DNA from: Corticium candelabrum
Taxonomy: Eukaryota; Porifera; Homoscleromorpha; Homosclerophorida; Plakinidae
Reading direction: 5' to 3'
Assembly: GCF_963422355.1 (NCBI RefSeq)
Contig: NC_085106.1
Location: 3,861,747-3,925,746, forward strand
DNA length: 64,000 nucleotides
In this document: positions 39,108-51,553 of the stretch, piece by piece
Layout: each line of letters starts with the position of its first letter
How positions within the stretch are numbered: the stretch's first letter is position 1
Program-made: the position numbers and the translations under genes
The notes under the pieces: model-generated
What the model was told of the DNA's origin: nothing
Database searches by the model: none
Seen by the model: only the letters and a program-made list of their open reading frames with translations

Positions 39108-40307
39108 CTATAAGTGAGTGCTCTTTTTATCCCCCGAACCAAATGTCGTCATCGCCACGACGTCTGGAAAATTGTCGTCTTCTTTCTTCCTGTACATCGT
39201 GTCCGATTTCGGTTCCGCAAAATCGTCGATAATGTCGTTCACGTTCTTCACATTATAGTCAACTCCGTATCGGCTACCTGCGATCTCATACTTTGAACGA
39301 CGTCGACACAAAACGCAGATGACAAGCACAAAAATGAGAATTAATATGCCGACGGCGACTGAACAAACTACCGCAATGATCAGTGTCGTATTGTCCGAGC
39401 TGTCAGGAAGCAAGTCTTTGGGTATGCCTGTTCGAATTGATGTTACTGAAACACTCGCCTAAGATATAAATATTTGATAATTAAGTAATTTGACTGAAAC
39501 AATTTGATTAGAATAAAATTAGTTGTCTAGTAATAGCACTAATTTTTGGCTAGTAGACATGTTTTTAAAAATTAGATTTACAAATTATAAATTTTAAAAA
39601 TTTATTCATCTGAACTTTTGTTGCAATGCTTGTTGTTGAACTCTTCCAATTACGTTTGTTTGCATACGACTATGAGGAATGTTAGTTTGCATTATTTAGA
39701 GGTGGAACTCAACACTATAATTTATTACTTTGTATTTTATATGAATTATATAAATTACAATAAAATAGATAAATTTAAATTCGGCTAAACCACAAGTCAC
39801 TTTTAACAAAATATATAAATATATCACAATTAATTTTTACATAAAATATACATAAAATTGAAATTTGGCTTAAACACATTTTATTTAATAAAATACCTAA
39901 AAATATTTTTTATACATTATACAAATACGCAAAATTTATGTGCATTAAAAGTTGATATTAATGACGCACGCGCAGATTTTGCGCATACAGCTCCTGTCAA
40001 ACAAGTAATTTTATTTCTGTGGCTTCACCCTTTTTTCTATTTGAATTTTCTGCTCGACCACTGCTTGCTGCAGAAGAACGACTTGTACCACTTTTGTCTT
40101 GGATCCGGGGTCGCGAACAAAGAAAACAACTCGGAGATAGTTGTCGACGATTTGCGGAGTCGGTGTAACGTAGATGACGTCGTTAGCCGTCACGTCGACG
40201 ACCGCCCTTTTTCGTCTGTTAGAAGAGGACTCCCGCAACGCACCAGCAATCGCTTGCCTAAACGATTCCTCGTACAATCTGATCCATACGAGGAGCTATA
40301 AGAGCAA

Positions 40308-40360
<53 letters not shown>

Positions 40361-43116
40361 CACACTGATCTTTATTAACAAGAGAAATTTGAACTAACTT
40401 CGACTTTATCGAAGTCTATTGTGAGACTATTTGTTTTCTCATCCTCTGTCAGACTGTTGACATCTATTCGTTGATCCGGTGCGATAGTTGCCTAATGTAG
40501 AAATGCCAACTACTGCATGACATAGGGCATGAGCTCAGGATAGGATAAAAGATGTCTTACCTTAGCATCGACTTGTTCAGTACTTGTTTCAATACGAGCT
40601 GAAGTCGTCTCTTGACGTGGAGATACCGTGGAAGAAGAAGCTGACATAGCCGAAGGGCTTGCAGAAGTGACCGGACTAGCTGAAGATGCACTTGTTGTCG
40701 TCCCACTCGAAGGTGTAGAGGTAACGACACCAACTTGACGAGAAGACCGAGGTCTTTTAGTTGACGTAGCAGTCGAGATCGATGTTGAACTTGTAGTCGA
40801 CGTAGAAACAGGATGACTTGATGAAGATGACGTCGATCCTTGAAGGGGAACGGATGCAGTTAGAAATGGAGATGATGACGGTTCTCTACCTTTACTCCCA
40901 GAAGACGCTGTTGATCCACGATTTTTTGGAGACATTGTAGCTCTTTTCCCAGAAGACGCTGTTGATACACGACTTGCTGTTGTTGGAGACATTGTAGTTG
41001 CTTGCTCAGTAGATACACGACTTGTTGAAGACAATGTACTTCCTTTCCCAGAAGACGCTGTTGCTACACGACTTGTTGGAGACAAGCTAGTTCCTTTTGC
41101 AGAAGATGCTGTTGATATACGTCCAGTTGTCGAGAAAGGTGTAACTTCTTTGCTGGTAGGCGCGGTCGATGACCGAATTGTTGGAGAAGTATTAGTTGCT
41201 TTTTCAGAAGACGATGTTGATGGAGTTGTAGTTGCTCCACCAGTCGACGACGACGAAGCAACAGAAGAAGGCACTAGTGATGAACTGCCTCGCGTTATCT
41301 TCTCCGCCGAAGTCGAAACTCGACTTGTTGTAGTTGCTCTTTCAGTCTCAACTGAAGAAGTACGAGCTTCCGTCGAAGGCATGGCGGTAATGACTACACC
41401 CGAAGATGAACTTGCAGAAGAAGCAAAGCCAGATGAAGACGAACGTGACGTGGTAGACTCTACTGTTCTACCAGATGGTGATGATACAGGAATCGAAGAC
41501 ATCGAGCTACCAGCCTGTGCTGGTGGGGGTCTAGTTGTTCCTATACCACCTAAAGTTGCAGTCGCAATGTTTTCAGTTCCGTTCGATGCTGTAGAAGCTT
41601 TCACGGTGATCGAAGATCTCGATGAAGTTGAAGAAGTAGTTGGTGGAGGAAAAGTGCCATTGTACTTACAAAAAACCACAAAATCACTACAACAGTCTTG
41701 GTACTTCACGCAGTTTGGTAAACATTGACAAGGAGCGTCCCGATCGTGCACGTCGCATCCTTCATTAGCACACAAAAGTGGAGGAGGCTTTGTAGGAGCC
41801 CGGGTCACTAACACCGTCGTTGCCCTCGCAGTTGTAGGAAGAGCTGGTGTAGTCGGGCCGGGTGTCGGAGCACATATTGAAACATCAAAGTCAGGGCAGC
41901 AGTCATTAGTAACGGAGCAACGGCGATCACACTGACACAGCTGTCCGGCTCGATAACCACAAGCTGATTTGTTGAGAATCTTGCTTAGAGCCACGCACGA
42001 CGGCAGTCTAGGGGCAGTAGGAGGGGCCAAAGTGGCCGACGTAGGAGAAGAAGTGGTAGTGAGAGAACATACCTTTGTGTAGTCACCACAACACTTGTTC
42101 ATAATGAGACAACCTGAAACGCAACTGCAACGCGCACCCGTGCTCCCGCATCCGATTTCCGCGCACGTAAACGGTCCCGTCGGTGCGGACGTCCCGTTCG
42201 TCATACGGTTCCCCGTAGTGTTTCCGGTGTCGTTCCCCGCACACAAATTGATCGCATCGTCGCAGCAGTCCGATCGAAGTAAACACTCGCTGTCGCACTG
42301 ACACTCGTGCGCGTCGGACCGGTTATCGCATCCATAGAGATAACAACCGGGCATCGCCTCGACTGTCGGAGCAGATAGTGTCGCATTCGTTGGATGCTCG
42401 CCGGATCCGTCACCTGTCGGCGTCGCGCTGCTCGAAACCTTCGGCGCCGACGACGTCGACGATGCGGAAGACGGTCGTTGAGTCGTGGCGACTCCTTCAG
42501 TCGAGTCGGGTGATTGAACTTGAGTCGTGGCGACTACTGCAGTCGAGTCGGGCGATTGAACTTGAGTCGTGGCGACTACTGCAGTCGAGTCGGGTGATTG
42601 AACTTGAGTCGCTGTCACCGTCGAAAACAAATTTCTGGCCCTCGCGGTGGTAGCCGTTTGGACGTCCACGGGGATCGTCGTCGTTGTCGGAGGTGTGCGA
42701 CAAGCAGTGGTATAATCATCGCAGCAGTCGCCACGGGTTGCGCATCCAGAATCACACTGACAAGGTAATGCCTGTATCACTACAGATCGACATCCTGTTG
42801 TTTCACATAGGAATTGAGATGTCTGATTTTGTTCTGGGATCGTTCCGTTGCCCGTGTAGTTAAAAGTGACGTTGGGAAAGCAGACTTCGTAAGTCATGCT
42901 GCAGCAATCTCCGCGTAGAATACATTTCTGTTCGCATTGACACAGTTGACCGACGATTTCGACGTCGGAGCAGTTGTAGTCACTACCACAAACGTATGAC
43001 GGCCGAGTCTGTCGTGTTGGTTCAAACGAAGATGTTGAGGTCGCGGAAGACGACTTCTGTGCCGATGAAAAAGCGAAGAGAAGAAGTAGAAGCAACATTG
43101 TGTGAAACATGTGCAT
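39108..43116 (-). CDS. Somatomedin-B multidomain transmembrane receptor, copy A
   Basis: Four exons: 40561-43116, 40399-40491, 40029-40295 and 39108-39458, in frame, 1,088 aa. The start MHMF opens a signal peptide (TMLLLLLLFAFSSA). Six SMB domains follow, each with eight Cys in the pattern C-C-CxC-C-CC-C; an example is CANEGCDVHDRDAPCQCLPN followed by a CC pair. Then comes a long Ser/Thr-rich mucin-like stalk (about 400 residues). The juxtamembrane module has a furin-type site NRRKRA and an SEA-like segment (IVDNYLRVVFFVRD). A transmembrane helix follows (LIIAVVCSVAVGILILIFVL), then a tail of about 60 residues with several tyrosines (SRYGVDYNV, DTMYRKKEDD). In other proteins SMB domains bind extracellular ligands. 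Function here is unknown; adhesion or signalling is inference. The Met at 43,116 was preferred over an upstream non-ATG extension because it begins the hydrophobic signal. Confidence 0.85.
40314..40354. repeat. (TA)n microsatellite
   Basis: Short TA run in intron 2 of SMB gene A; it is absent from the same intron of copy B, so it arose after duplication or was lost there. Confidence 0.85.
42500..42612. repeat. 42-bp tandem repeat inside SMB gene A
   Basis: GATTGAACTTGAGTCG recurs at 42,512, 42,554 and 42,596, a 42-bp period. It encodes three 14-residue TQVQSPDSTAVVAT units in the linker between the second and third SMB domains. Copy B has only one such unit. Confidence 0.9.
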
Positions 43117-44893
43117 CTTGACGGATCCTAGACAAGTAACTGCTGTGCTAGCAGAACGGAGGGTGAGACCTACCGACAACGCCTCTCGATCAGCCCCACG
43201 TGAGCTACAGAACTGCGCCTACGCAGATGATCTCCCGGAGTCACACGGTGTACTGTCAGCAAGCACAGCTCCGACAGAATATATACTAGCAATTAAGCGA
43301 CCACGTGTTAGCTAGTGGTTTTAGATATTTTGTTAGCTCTTAGCTGACACAATTGGTTACTATTAGTTGACCAACAATAGCTGCGTCCTTAGACTCACAT
43401 GAGTCGGACACTGCCAAGCTCACGTGAGTCTGCACGTCAAATACCTATCACTTTGATTTGCACGTCTACCAATGAGTCAAGTGAAACTATCTGACAGATT
43501 CACATCAGGTACTGTTGCATGGATATCAACAAAGTAACTGTTTTCAATGTGTGTCATGTTATTACATTTTACTCATATTGTATAAACGTTTACTTGCTAT
43601 CGTGTGCACGTTCATTAGGTCTGTAAAAATAGGCTATTATCAACTGTATAGCTATACATTAGATACTCTTCATGGCAACTAGTAACTTTGCTGATTAGAA
43701 TGTCAATACTAATTAATTGCTATCGTCAATCACCATTCATGCTATCTAGTCATCATTATTGCAAACGGGTTTTGTTTTGTTCGTTCTCTAATCTCTAACA
43801 AATATGGTGATATACGTTAAGTTAACTATCACGTTTTTGATATCAACAAAATATTCAAATTTGTTATTGTAATTATGCGACTTTACATACGTTTATAGTT
43901 AATAAATTAACTAATTTCAATATTTAAACATTAATTGTACTAACAATTGTTATAAATAAATAATTAATTAAAAGTATTTCAACAATGCATTGAGGTAGGA
44001 ATGTCACAATCTACTCTGCTAACTATTGTAATGCTTTTCCTACTGCATGCAAATCGACAACTCAGTCCATCATGTGCATGTGTAATTTTTCTTGATTATA
44101 ATTCTTACTCTAAAATGTTGTTCCAGTCATTATCAGTCACGCGCTGCACGTGATCACAAGAAATAGGCTGGGCAAAACAATACATACACACAGGAGGATA
44201 CATGATACATCTTGGAAGCAACGGACAAGCAACAAACCAAATCGTATTTCTAAAAGAAAGTATAAGCTACAGCACATGATTTGCAAAGCAAAATTCACTA
44301 AATTCTTTACATTAGAGCTGAAAGCACGAAGATTGTGCAGGACGACGATAGGAGCTTACGAAAGATATCACTTTGCTGCGCTTTAGACATGAGAGAATAA
44401 ATTAACTTAAATCGTTGCGGATACAGTATACGCACCCACCCGCCCGCCCGCCCAGTTGCTTGGGGACGCGGTCAATGTGAAATGTAACTGGGAGCGTGTT
44501 AGCACTATTGGAACTGACGGAACTAGAATTCTGATGTTGATGTACCTCTGACTATCATTGCTGCAATTTAGCCTCTTCTCTCTAGAGGAGATACTCTGTT
44601 TCTAGTCGGCAATTGCCGCAAATCCCGTATGTGTGGTCTAATTGTCGCTAAGGTCTCTGCGGCTACACGGTTTATCTAGTGGATGAAGAGTCTTAGATTC
44701 CATGAGATTCACCCCGCATGGTATACATTACCGCAAGCGGAAACTCTCCTAGTATGACTCGCTTCTAGCACAACTCTAGTTAAGAAAATGCAAAATACGA
44801 TTTAGAAATTATAGTTTAGAAATTATATTAGTAATAAAAATTATTATACACCTGTATACTGTTTACCTTGAATCAAAATGTGGAATGCGAATA
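43117..44893. other. Intergenic between SMB copies A and B
   Basis: The right flank of copy A (to about 43,215) matches the 5' flank of copy B (AGAACGGAGGGTGAG, CCACGTGAGCTACAGAACTG), so it probably contains the shared promoter. Around 44,700-44,775 a GAGATTCACCCC...TACCGCAAG stretch matches the 3' flank of copy A near 38,785-38,830. The rest is AT-rich with no gene seen. Confidence 0.6.
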
Positions 44894-45436
44894 CAGGGGC
44901 GGATACAGGAACACCTTTACCGGGGGCACGCAGACCTTTATTTACCTGTCTCGGATAATTCCTCGCAGACCAGACCATAGGCGCGTTCCTCCGGTAGAGT
45001 CTAGAAGAGCTCCTCTTCCAACTTCTTCCAGCGCAGAGTTGGTAGAGGTCGGAAGAGGGGTGGGGCGTGTTCTTTCAACCAGCAGCAGAGTCGGTTTCTA
45101 CTAGAGCCGCCGTACTGTAAAAGTGGGGATAGGGCGTTCATACGGAGCCTCTTCTGGAAGAGCCCAATCGAACGCCCCCATGTCATGCGGTGGCTGCACT
45201 TACCTGGGTAGGTCGTCAACTCTCCCTCACTAAGTCAGCTCCCCCGGTTTGTGTCTCACAGACCAGAACATGACATTCAGTACATATACAGTACCTCTAG
45301 GGTCCTTCTACCACTAACGTAGAACAATTGCATTCTGGTATGTAAAAAGCCAAATTGCAGTCTTATAACGCCAGACTAGCATTGCACTGCCGGGGGAGGA
45401 ACGTGTTCCAGGTGCCCCATCCTGTATCCGCCCCTG
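44894..45436. mobile_element. hAT-like element inserted in the 3' flank of SMB copy B
   Basis: Ends CAGGGGCGGATACAGGA and TCCTGTATCCGCCCCTG are perfect 17-bp inverted repeats. GAATA flanks both sides (44889-44893, 45437-45441). The matching flank of copy A (around 38,985) reads straight through without the element, giving an empty site. 543 bp, non-autonomous. hAT elements usually make 8-bp duplications; only 5 bp match here, so class is tentative. Confidence 0.75.
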
Positions 45437-45857
45437 GAATAGACTCAACTACTTTGAGTCTCTACAACAGAAAGAACGAAGAACTAATTAAGTGACAGGA
45501 GCGGCGAACCAGGGGAAGGAGGGTCAGATGCATCTCCAATATCGGGATTGTGGGGGCTTCGCCCCTCCAATACTCGAAAAAACTAGTTTAGAAGTTTTGT
45601 TGCTTGCAAGTAGATATAAAATATTGGATGGTACCTGTTGTAGTTGACTTGCTTGATACACATTGTCGTAATCATTTATGTCCATTCTGCTCTGGCTACT
45701 TCTGTCACAGGTCAATGACAAACCAAGAATATTCAGTTAAAATCAAATGGCGGCAGTCTAGCTGTTACAAAATTTTCGGCTCCTATCAAAAAGAGCTTCT
45801 CCCCCTGAGTGAAATTCTCATTAGACATTATTACAAAAACAAACCTCACTGAGTCAG

Positions 45858-48800
45858 TTAAGCCATCGTCTTTAAGTGAGTGTTCTTTTCATTCCCTGAG
45901 CCAAATGTAGTCATCGCCACGACGTCTGAAGAACTGTCGTCTTCTTTCTTCCTGTACATCCTGTACATCGTAACCGATGTCGGTTCAGCAAAATCGTCGA
46001 TAACGTCGTTTATGTTCAACAGACTATAGTCTCCTCCGTATCGGCTGCCTGTGACGTTATACTTTAAACGATGTCGAACCAAAACGTAGATGAGAATCAA
46101 CATGGCGACAGCAACAGAACAGACTATCGCAATGATCAGTATCGTATTGTCTGAGCTGTCATCAACTAAATCTTGAGGTATGCCTTGTCGAATCGATACC
46201 ACTAAAACACTCACCTAAGAAATAAATATTTTATGATTCTCAAGGATAAAATTATATATTATAATGCTTAGAAAATAGTGCTCGCACCAATTTTGGCTAC
46301 AATAATTATAATTATTAAAACTTATGAATTTGAATTTTGTTGCAATACTTATATATACTTAAACTCTACCATGTCTTTTTGCATGCGACTATGAGGAATG
46401 CTCGTTTTACTATTACAATTGGAATAATGGCACTGTACATACCTGCCCCTATTAATCGTGAAATTTAACGCGCACGGATTTTGTGCATATAGACTATATC
46501 AAGTAATTTTATGCCTTACCCTTCTTCCTATTTGAGTTTTCTGCTTGACCACTGCTTGCTGCAGAAGAGAGATTTCTACCGTTTTTATCGTCGATCCGCA
46601 GTCGCGAACGAAGAAAACAACTCGGAGATAGTTGTCGACGATTTGCGGAGTAGGTGCGACGTAGATGACATCGTTAGCCGTCGCGTCGGCGACCGCCCTT
46701 TTCCGTCTGTTAGAAGACGATTCCCTCAATGCAACAGCAATCGCTTGCCTGAAAGATTCCTCGTGCAATCGAATCCATACGGAGAGCTAAACCAGGAAAC
46801 GTTATATAGTGATCTGCTATTGACGAGAAGAATTTTGAACTAACTTCTACTTTAGCAAAATTCATTGTGAGACAATTCTTTTTCTCATCCTCTGTCAAAC
46901 TGTTGACGTGTTTTTGTTGATCCAGTGGGATAGTTGCCTAATGTAGAAATGCCAACTATGACATATGTCAATAGAAGACTGGATAAATGTTTTACCATAA
47001 CGTCGACTTGTTTAGTACTTGTTCCAGTGCGAGCTGAAGCCGTCACTTGACGTGGACTTACCGTAGAAAAGAGAGGTGACATCGCTGAAAGGTTTGCAGA
47101 AGTGACTGGACCAGGTAAAGATGCACTTGTTGTCGCCCTATGCGAAGATGTAAAAGTAGCGACAACAGCTTGACGAGACGACCAAGACCTTTTAGTTAGC
47201 GCAGCAGTTGAGATAGATGTTGAACTCGTAGTCGACGTAGAAACAGGACGACTTGATAAAGATGACGTCGATCCGTGAACGTGAACGGATTCAGTCAGAG
47301 ACGGAGACGATGATGGTTTTCTACCTTCATTCGCAGAAGACGCTGTTGATAAACGACTTGTTAGAAACAATAAAGTTCCTTTTCCAGAAGACGCTGTTGC
47401 TACAAGACTTGTTGGAGCCAAGCTAGTTCCTTTTGCAAAAGATGCTGTTGATATACGTCCAGTTGTAGAAAAAGTTGTAACTTCTTTGCTGGTAAGCGTT
47501 GTCGATAAACGAATTGTTGGAGAAGTATTAGTTGCTCCACGAGTCGACGGCGATAACGAGGCTGCAGAAGCAGGCACTAGTGATGGACTGCCTCGCGTTA
47601 TGTTCTCCACCACAGTCGAAACTAGACTTGCAGTAGTTGCTATTTTATTAGGAGTTGGCGACGAAGAAGGCACGGCGGTAATAACTACACCCGAAGATGA
47701 ACTTGCAAAAGAAGCAAAGCCAGATGAAGACGAACGTGACGTGGTAGACTCCACTGTTTTACGAGACGGTGATGATATAGCAATCCAAGACTTCGAGCTA
47801 CCAGTCGGTGCTGGTGGAGGTCCAGTTGTTCCTGCCCCACCTAAAGTCGCAGTCGCAATGGTTTCAGTTCCACTCGATGCTGTAGAAGCTTTCACGGCGG
47901 TCGAAGATCTCGATAAAGATGGAGAAGCAACTGATGAAGGTAAAGTGCCATTGTGCTCACAAAAAACCACAAAATCACTGCAACAGTCTTGATACGTCAC
48001 GCAGTTTGGTAAACATTGGCAAGGAGCGTTGGGATTGTACACGTCGCATCCTTCATTAGCACACAATAATGGAGGAGGCTTTCTAGATGCCCTCACAGTG
48101 GTCGAAGATCTCGATGAAGTCGAAGAAGTGGTTGGTGGGGGAAAAGTGCCATTGTACTTACAAAAATCCACAAAATCACTGCAACAGTCTCGATACGTCA
48201 CGCAGTTTGGTAAACATTGGCAAGGAGCGTTCGGATTGTACACGTCGCATCCTTCATTAGCACACAATAATGGAGGAGGCTTTCTAGATGCCCTCACAGT
48301 GGTCGAAGATCTCGATGAAGTCGAAGAAGTGGTTGGTGGGGAAAAAGTGCCATTGTACTTACAAAAATTCACAAAATCACTGCAACAGTCTCGATACGTC
48401 ACGCAGTTTGGTAAACATTGGCAAGGAGCGTTCGGATTGTACACGTCGCATCCTTCATTAGCACACAATAATGGAGGAGGCTTTCTAGATGCCCTCACAG
48501 TGGTCGAAGATCTCGATGAAGTCGAAGAAGTGGTTGGTGGGGGAAAAGTGCCATTGTACTTACAAAAATCCACAAAATCACTGCAACAGTCTCGATACGT
48601 CACGCAGTTTGGTAAACATTGGCAAGGAGCGTTCGGATTGTACACGTCGCATCCTTCATTAGCACACAATAATGGAGGAGGCTTTCTAGATGCCCTCACA
48701 GCGGTCGAAGATCTCGATGAAGTCGAAGAAGTGGTTGGTGGGGAAAAAGTGCCATTGTACTTACAAAAATTCACAAAATCACTGCAACAGTCTCGATACG

Positions 48801-50505
48801 TCACGCAGTTTGGTAAACATTGGCAAGGAGCGTTCGGATTGTACACGTCGCATCCTTCATTAGCACACAATAATGGAGGAGGCTTTCTAGATGCCCTCAC
48901 AGTGGTCGAAGATCTCGATGAAGTCGAAGAAGTGGTTGGTGGGGAAAAAGTGCCATTGTACTTACAAAAATTCACAAAATCACTGCAACAGTCTCGATAC
49001 GTCACGCAGTTTGGTAAACATTGGCAAGGAGCGTCCGGATTGTACACGTCGCATCCTTCATTAGCACACAATAATGGAGGAGGCTTTGTAGAAGCCCGGG
49101 TCACTAACACCGTCGTTGCCCTCTCAGTTGTAGGAAGAGACGGTGTGGTCGGGCCGGGTGTCGGAGCACATATTGAAACATCAATGTCCGGGCAACAGTC
49201 ATCAGCAACGGAGCAACGGGAATCACACTGACACAGCTGTCCGTCTCGAAAAGCACAAGCTGATTTGTTGAGAATCTTGCTTAGAGCCACGCACGACGGC
49301 AGTCTTGTAGGAATGGCTGAAGTTGTCGACGTAGGAAGAGAAGTTTCAGTGAGAGAGCATTCCGTTGTGTAGTCACCACAACACTTGCTCGTAATGAGAC
49401 AATCTGAAACGCAACTGCAACGCGCACCCGTACTCCCGCATCCGATTTCCGCGCACGTAAACGGTAACGTCGGTGAGAACGTCCCGACCTCGCTTCCCGC
49501 ACACAAATTGATCGCATCGTCGCAGCAGTCCAATCGAAATAAACACTCGCTGTCGCACTGACACTCGTACGCGTCGGACCGGTTATTGCATCCGTAGAGG
49601 TAACAACCGGGCACCGCCTCGACCGTCGGAACGGATAGCGTCGCATTCGTCGGGTTCTCACTGGATCTGTCGCCCGTCGGTGGCTCGGTCGCGCTGCTCG
49701 AAACCGGCAGCGCCGACGACGTTGACGACGCGGAAGACCACTGTTGAGTTGCGACTACTTCAGTCGAGTCGGGTGATTGAGCTTGAGTTGCCGTCACCGT
49801 CGGAGTCAAAAATACATTTCTATCCGTTGCAGTGGTAGTAGTCTGGATGTCCAAGGAAGTCGGCGTCGAAGGAATGTGACAAACAGCGGTATAATCCCCA
49901 CAGCAGTCCCCACGGGCTGCGCATCCAGAGTCACACTGACAAGGCAATACTTGTAACATTACAGATCGACATCCTATTGTTTCACATAGGAATTGAGTTG
50001 CCTTCACTGTCGGAGTCAAAAATACATTTTTATCCGCTGCGGTGGTAGTCGTCTGAATGTCCAAGGGAGTCGGCGTCAAAGGGGTATGACAAACAGTGGT
50101 ATAATCCCCACAGCAGTCCCCACGGGCTGCGCATCCAGAATCACACTGACAAGGCAATACTTGTAACACTACAGATCGACATCCTATTGTTTCACATAGA
50201 AATTGAGATGTCTGATTTTGTTCTGGCATCGGTCCATTGCCCGTGTCGTTAAAAGTGACGTTGGGAAAGCAAACCTCAAACGTCATGCGGCAGCAGTCTC
50301 CGCGGAGAATACATGTCTGTTCGCATTGACACGGTTGACCGACGATTTCGACGTCAGAGCAGTTGTAGTCCTGACCACATACGTGTGACATCCGAGTCTG
50401 TCGTGTTGGTTGAATCGAAGATGTTGACGTTGCGGAAAGCGCAGTCTGTGCAGTTGAGAAAGCGAAGAGAAGAAGTAGAAACAAAATTGTCTTAAACTTG
50501 TGCAT
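45858..50505 (-). CDS. Somatomedin-B multidomain transmembrane receptor, copy B (expanded)
   Basis: Four exons: 46996-50505, 46845-46937, 46520-46786 and 45858-46214, in frame, 1,408 aa. The layout is the same as copy A: signal peptide (MHKFKTILFLLLLFAFSTA), SMB domains, Ser/Thr-rich stalk, juxtamembrane module with NRRKRA, transmembrane helix and a tyrosine-containing tail. Exons 2 and 3 have exactly the lengths of copy A (93 and 267 nt). Two changes expand it: the second SMB domain is duplicated (210-bp unit) and the last SMB domain is present six times (201-bp unit), giving 12 SMB domains against 6. The stalk is shorter than in A. The tail repeats MYR (MYRMYRKKEDD) and runs four residues further. 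All frames are open, so it looks functional. Ligand unknown. Confidence 0.85.
47890..49092. repeat. 201-bp tandem array, six SMB units
   Basis: TTTCTAGATGCCCTCAC occurs at 48,080, 48,281, 48,482, 48,683 and 48,884, exactly 201 bp apart (67 codons). The five junctions join six SMB-plus-linker units. Central units are nearly identical in DNA. Two variants are seen: SDFVDFC with GTFPPP, and SDFVNFC with GTFSPP; they occur in the order N, N, D, N, D from the N-terminal side. The C-terminal unit is the most diverged. Confidence 0.95.
49797..50215. repeat. 210-bp duplication of the second SMB domain in copy B
   Basis: GAGTCAAAAATACATTT starts at 49,803 and again at 50,013. Each unit encodes FLCETIGCRS...CCGDYT and the linker LDIQTTTTA. 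Copy A has a single unit. Confidence 0.9.
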
Positions 50506-50611
50506 CTTGACGTATCCTAAACAAGTAACAGCTGTCCTAACAGAACGGAGGGTGAGGCCCAAGCACAACGCCTCTCGATCAGCCCCACGTGAGCTACAGA
50601 ACTGCGCCTAG

Positions 50612-51553
50612 TCTCGCGTAGCCAGACCCCTTTCCGCCGCGTCATCCTTCCGGGCGAAATGGGGTCTGTTGAACAGCCTTTGATGTCGCTGTGTGCCGCG
50701 TAGCCAGAAATCGACTATCTAAAGACCAGATTTCGTTTCTAAAATACTTCACTAAAGACCAGACTGGTATGCAAGCAGTGCAATCCTATCTCATTAGCTT
50801 CTCTTGTTTCGTAGAGAACAACTCGAAGACTAGAGCTAGAGTCGTTGCTGTTTGTGAAATCTGCATGTCTCCAGCAGCAATTAAATGCGGCCGCGGAAAC
50901 GTTGACATCGGCAGGCTCGACGTCGTACGTCTAGCTAGAGTTGTGCGCTTGTGTCACAACGGCGACTGAATGCGAACACACTGAATGGATGCGAAGGTAC
51001 TCGATGCTGTTTGCTGTCTAGACGTATAAAGCGACCGCGGACAGCCCAGAGTGAGCGATATGATCGGGTACTGGAATTGAAGGGCTTGGAGCTGACGTCA
51101 TCGAAACAAGATGAGTCGTCTTTTTGTGTTTGGGTAATCATCTCACGTGTTTTGTGCATTGCTTTACATAGAGTACGTTTGCATTCAGTCTCCGTTGTGA
51201 CACAAGCGCACAAACGCTATGTACGACGTCGATCACGACAGTTTGCGTAGGAGATGGAAGCCTATAGTCAACGTGCCTGCAGCAGTGTTTAATTAATTGT
51301 TGCTGTAGACATGCAGATTTCATAACCAGCAACGACTCTAGCTGTAGTCTTCGAGTTGCTCTCTACGAAACAAGAGAAGCTAATGAGATAGGATTGCACT
51401 GCTTGCATACCAGTCTGGTCTTTAGTGAAGCGTTTAAGAAACTAAATCCGGTCTTTAGATAGCCGATTTCTGGCTACGCGGCACACAGCGACATCAAAGG
51501 CTGTTCACCAGACCCCATTTCGCCCGGAAGGATGACGCGGCGGAAAGGGGTCT
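50612..51553. mobile_element. Long fold-back transposon upstream of SMB copy B
   Basis: Arms of about 235 bp are inverted copies: CAGACCCCTTTCCGCCGCGT, GGCGAAATGGGGTCTG, CTAAAGACCAGACTGGTATG and GAGAACAACTCGAAGACTA at the left reappear reversed from about 51,320 to 51,553. A second inner pair (TTGTGCGCTTGTGTCACAAC near 50,941 and its reverse near 51,200) makes most of the element palindromic. The left end starts TCTCGCGTAGCC; a similar end (GGCTACGCGAGACTA) sits alone at about 31,761-31,776. No transposase frame. It lies about 110 bp upstream of the copy B start codon. Confidence 0.8.

Noticed and set aside
41150-41728. 192-codon acidic open frame on the plus strand
   Set aside because: It is the antisense of the Ser/Thr-rich stalk of SMB gene A; codon bias of TCN/ACN serine and threonine leaves the reverse strand open.
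47890-49092. CRISPR-like regular array
   Set aside because: The 201-bp repeats are coding SMB domains with no short-repeat and unique-spacer structure.
48029-49231. 400-codon open frame on the plus strand across the SMB array
   Set aside because: It is the antisense of the 201-bp array. Because the unit length is a multiple of three, an open antisense frame in one unit stays open in all. No start context, no family and no independent support.
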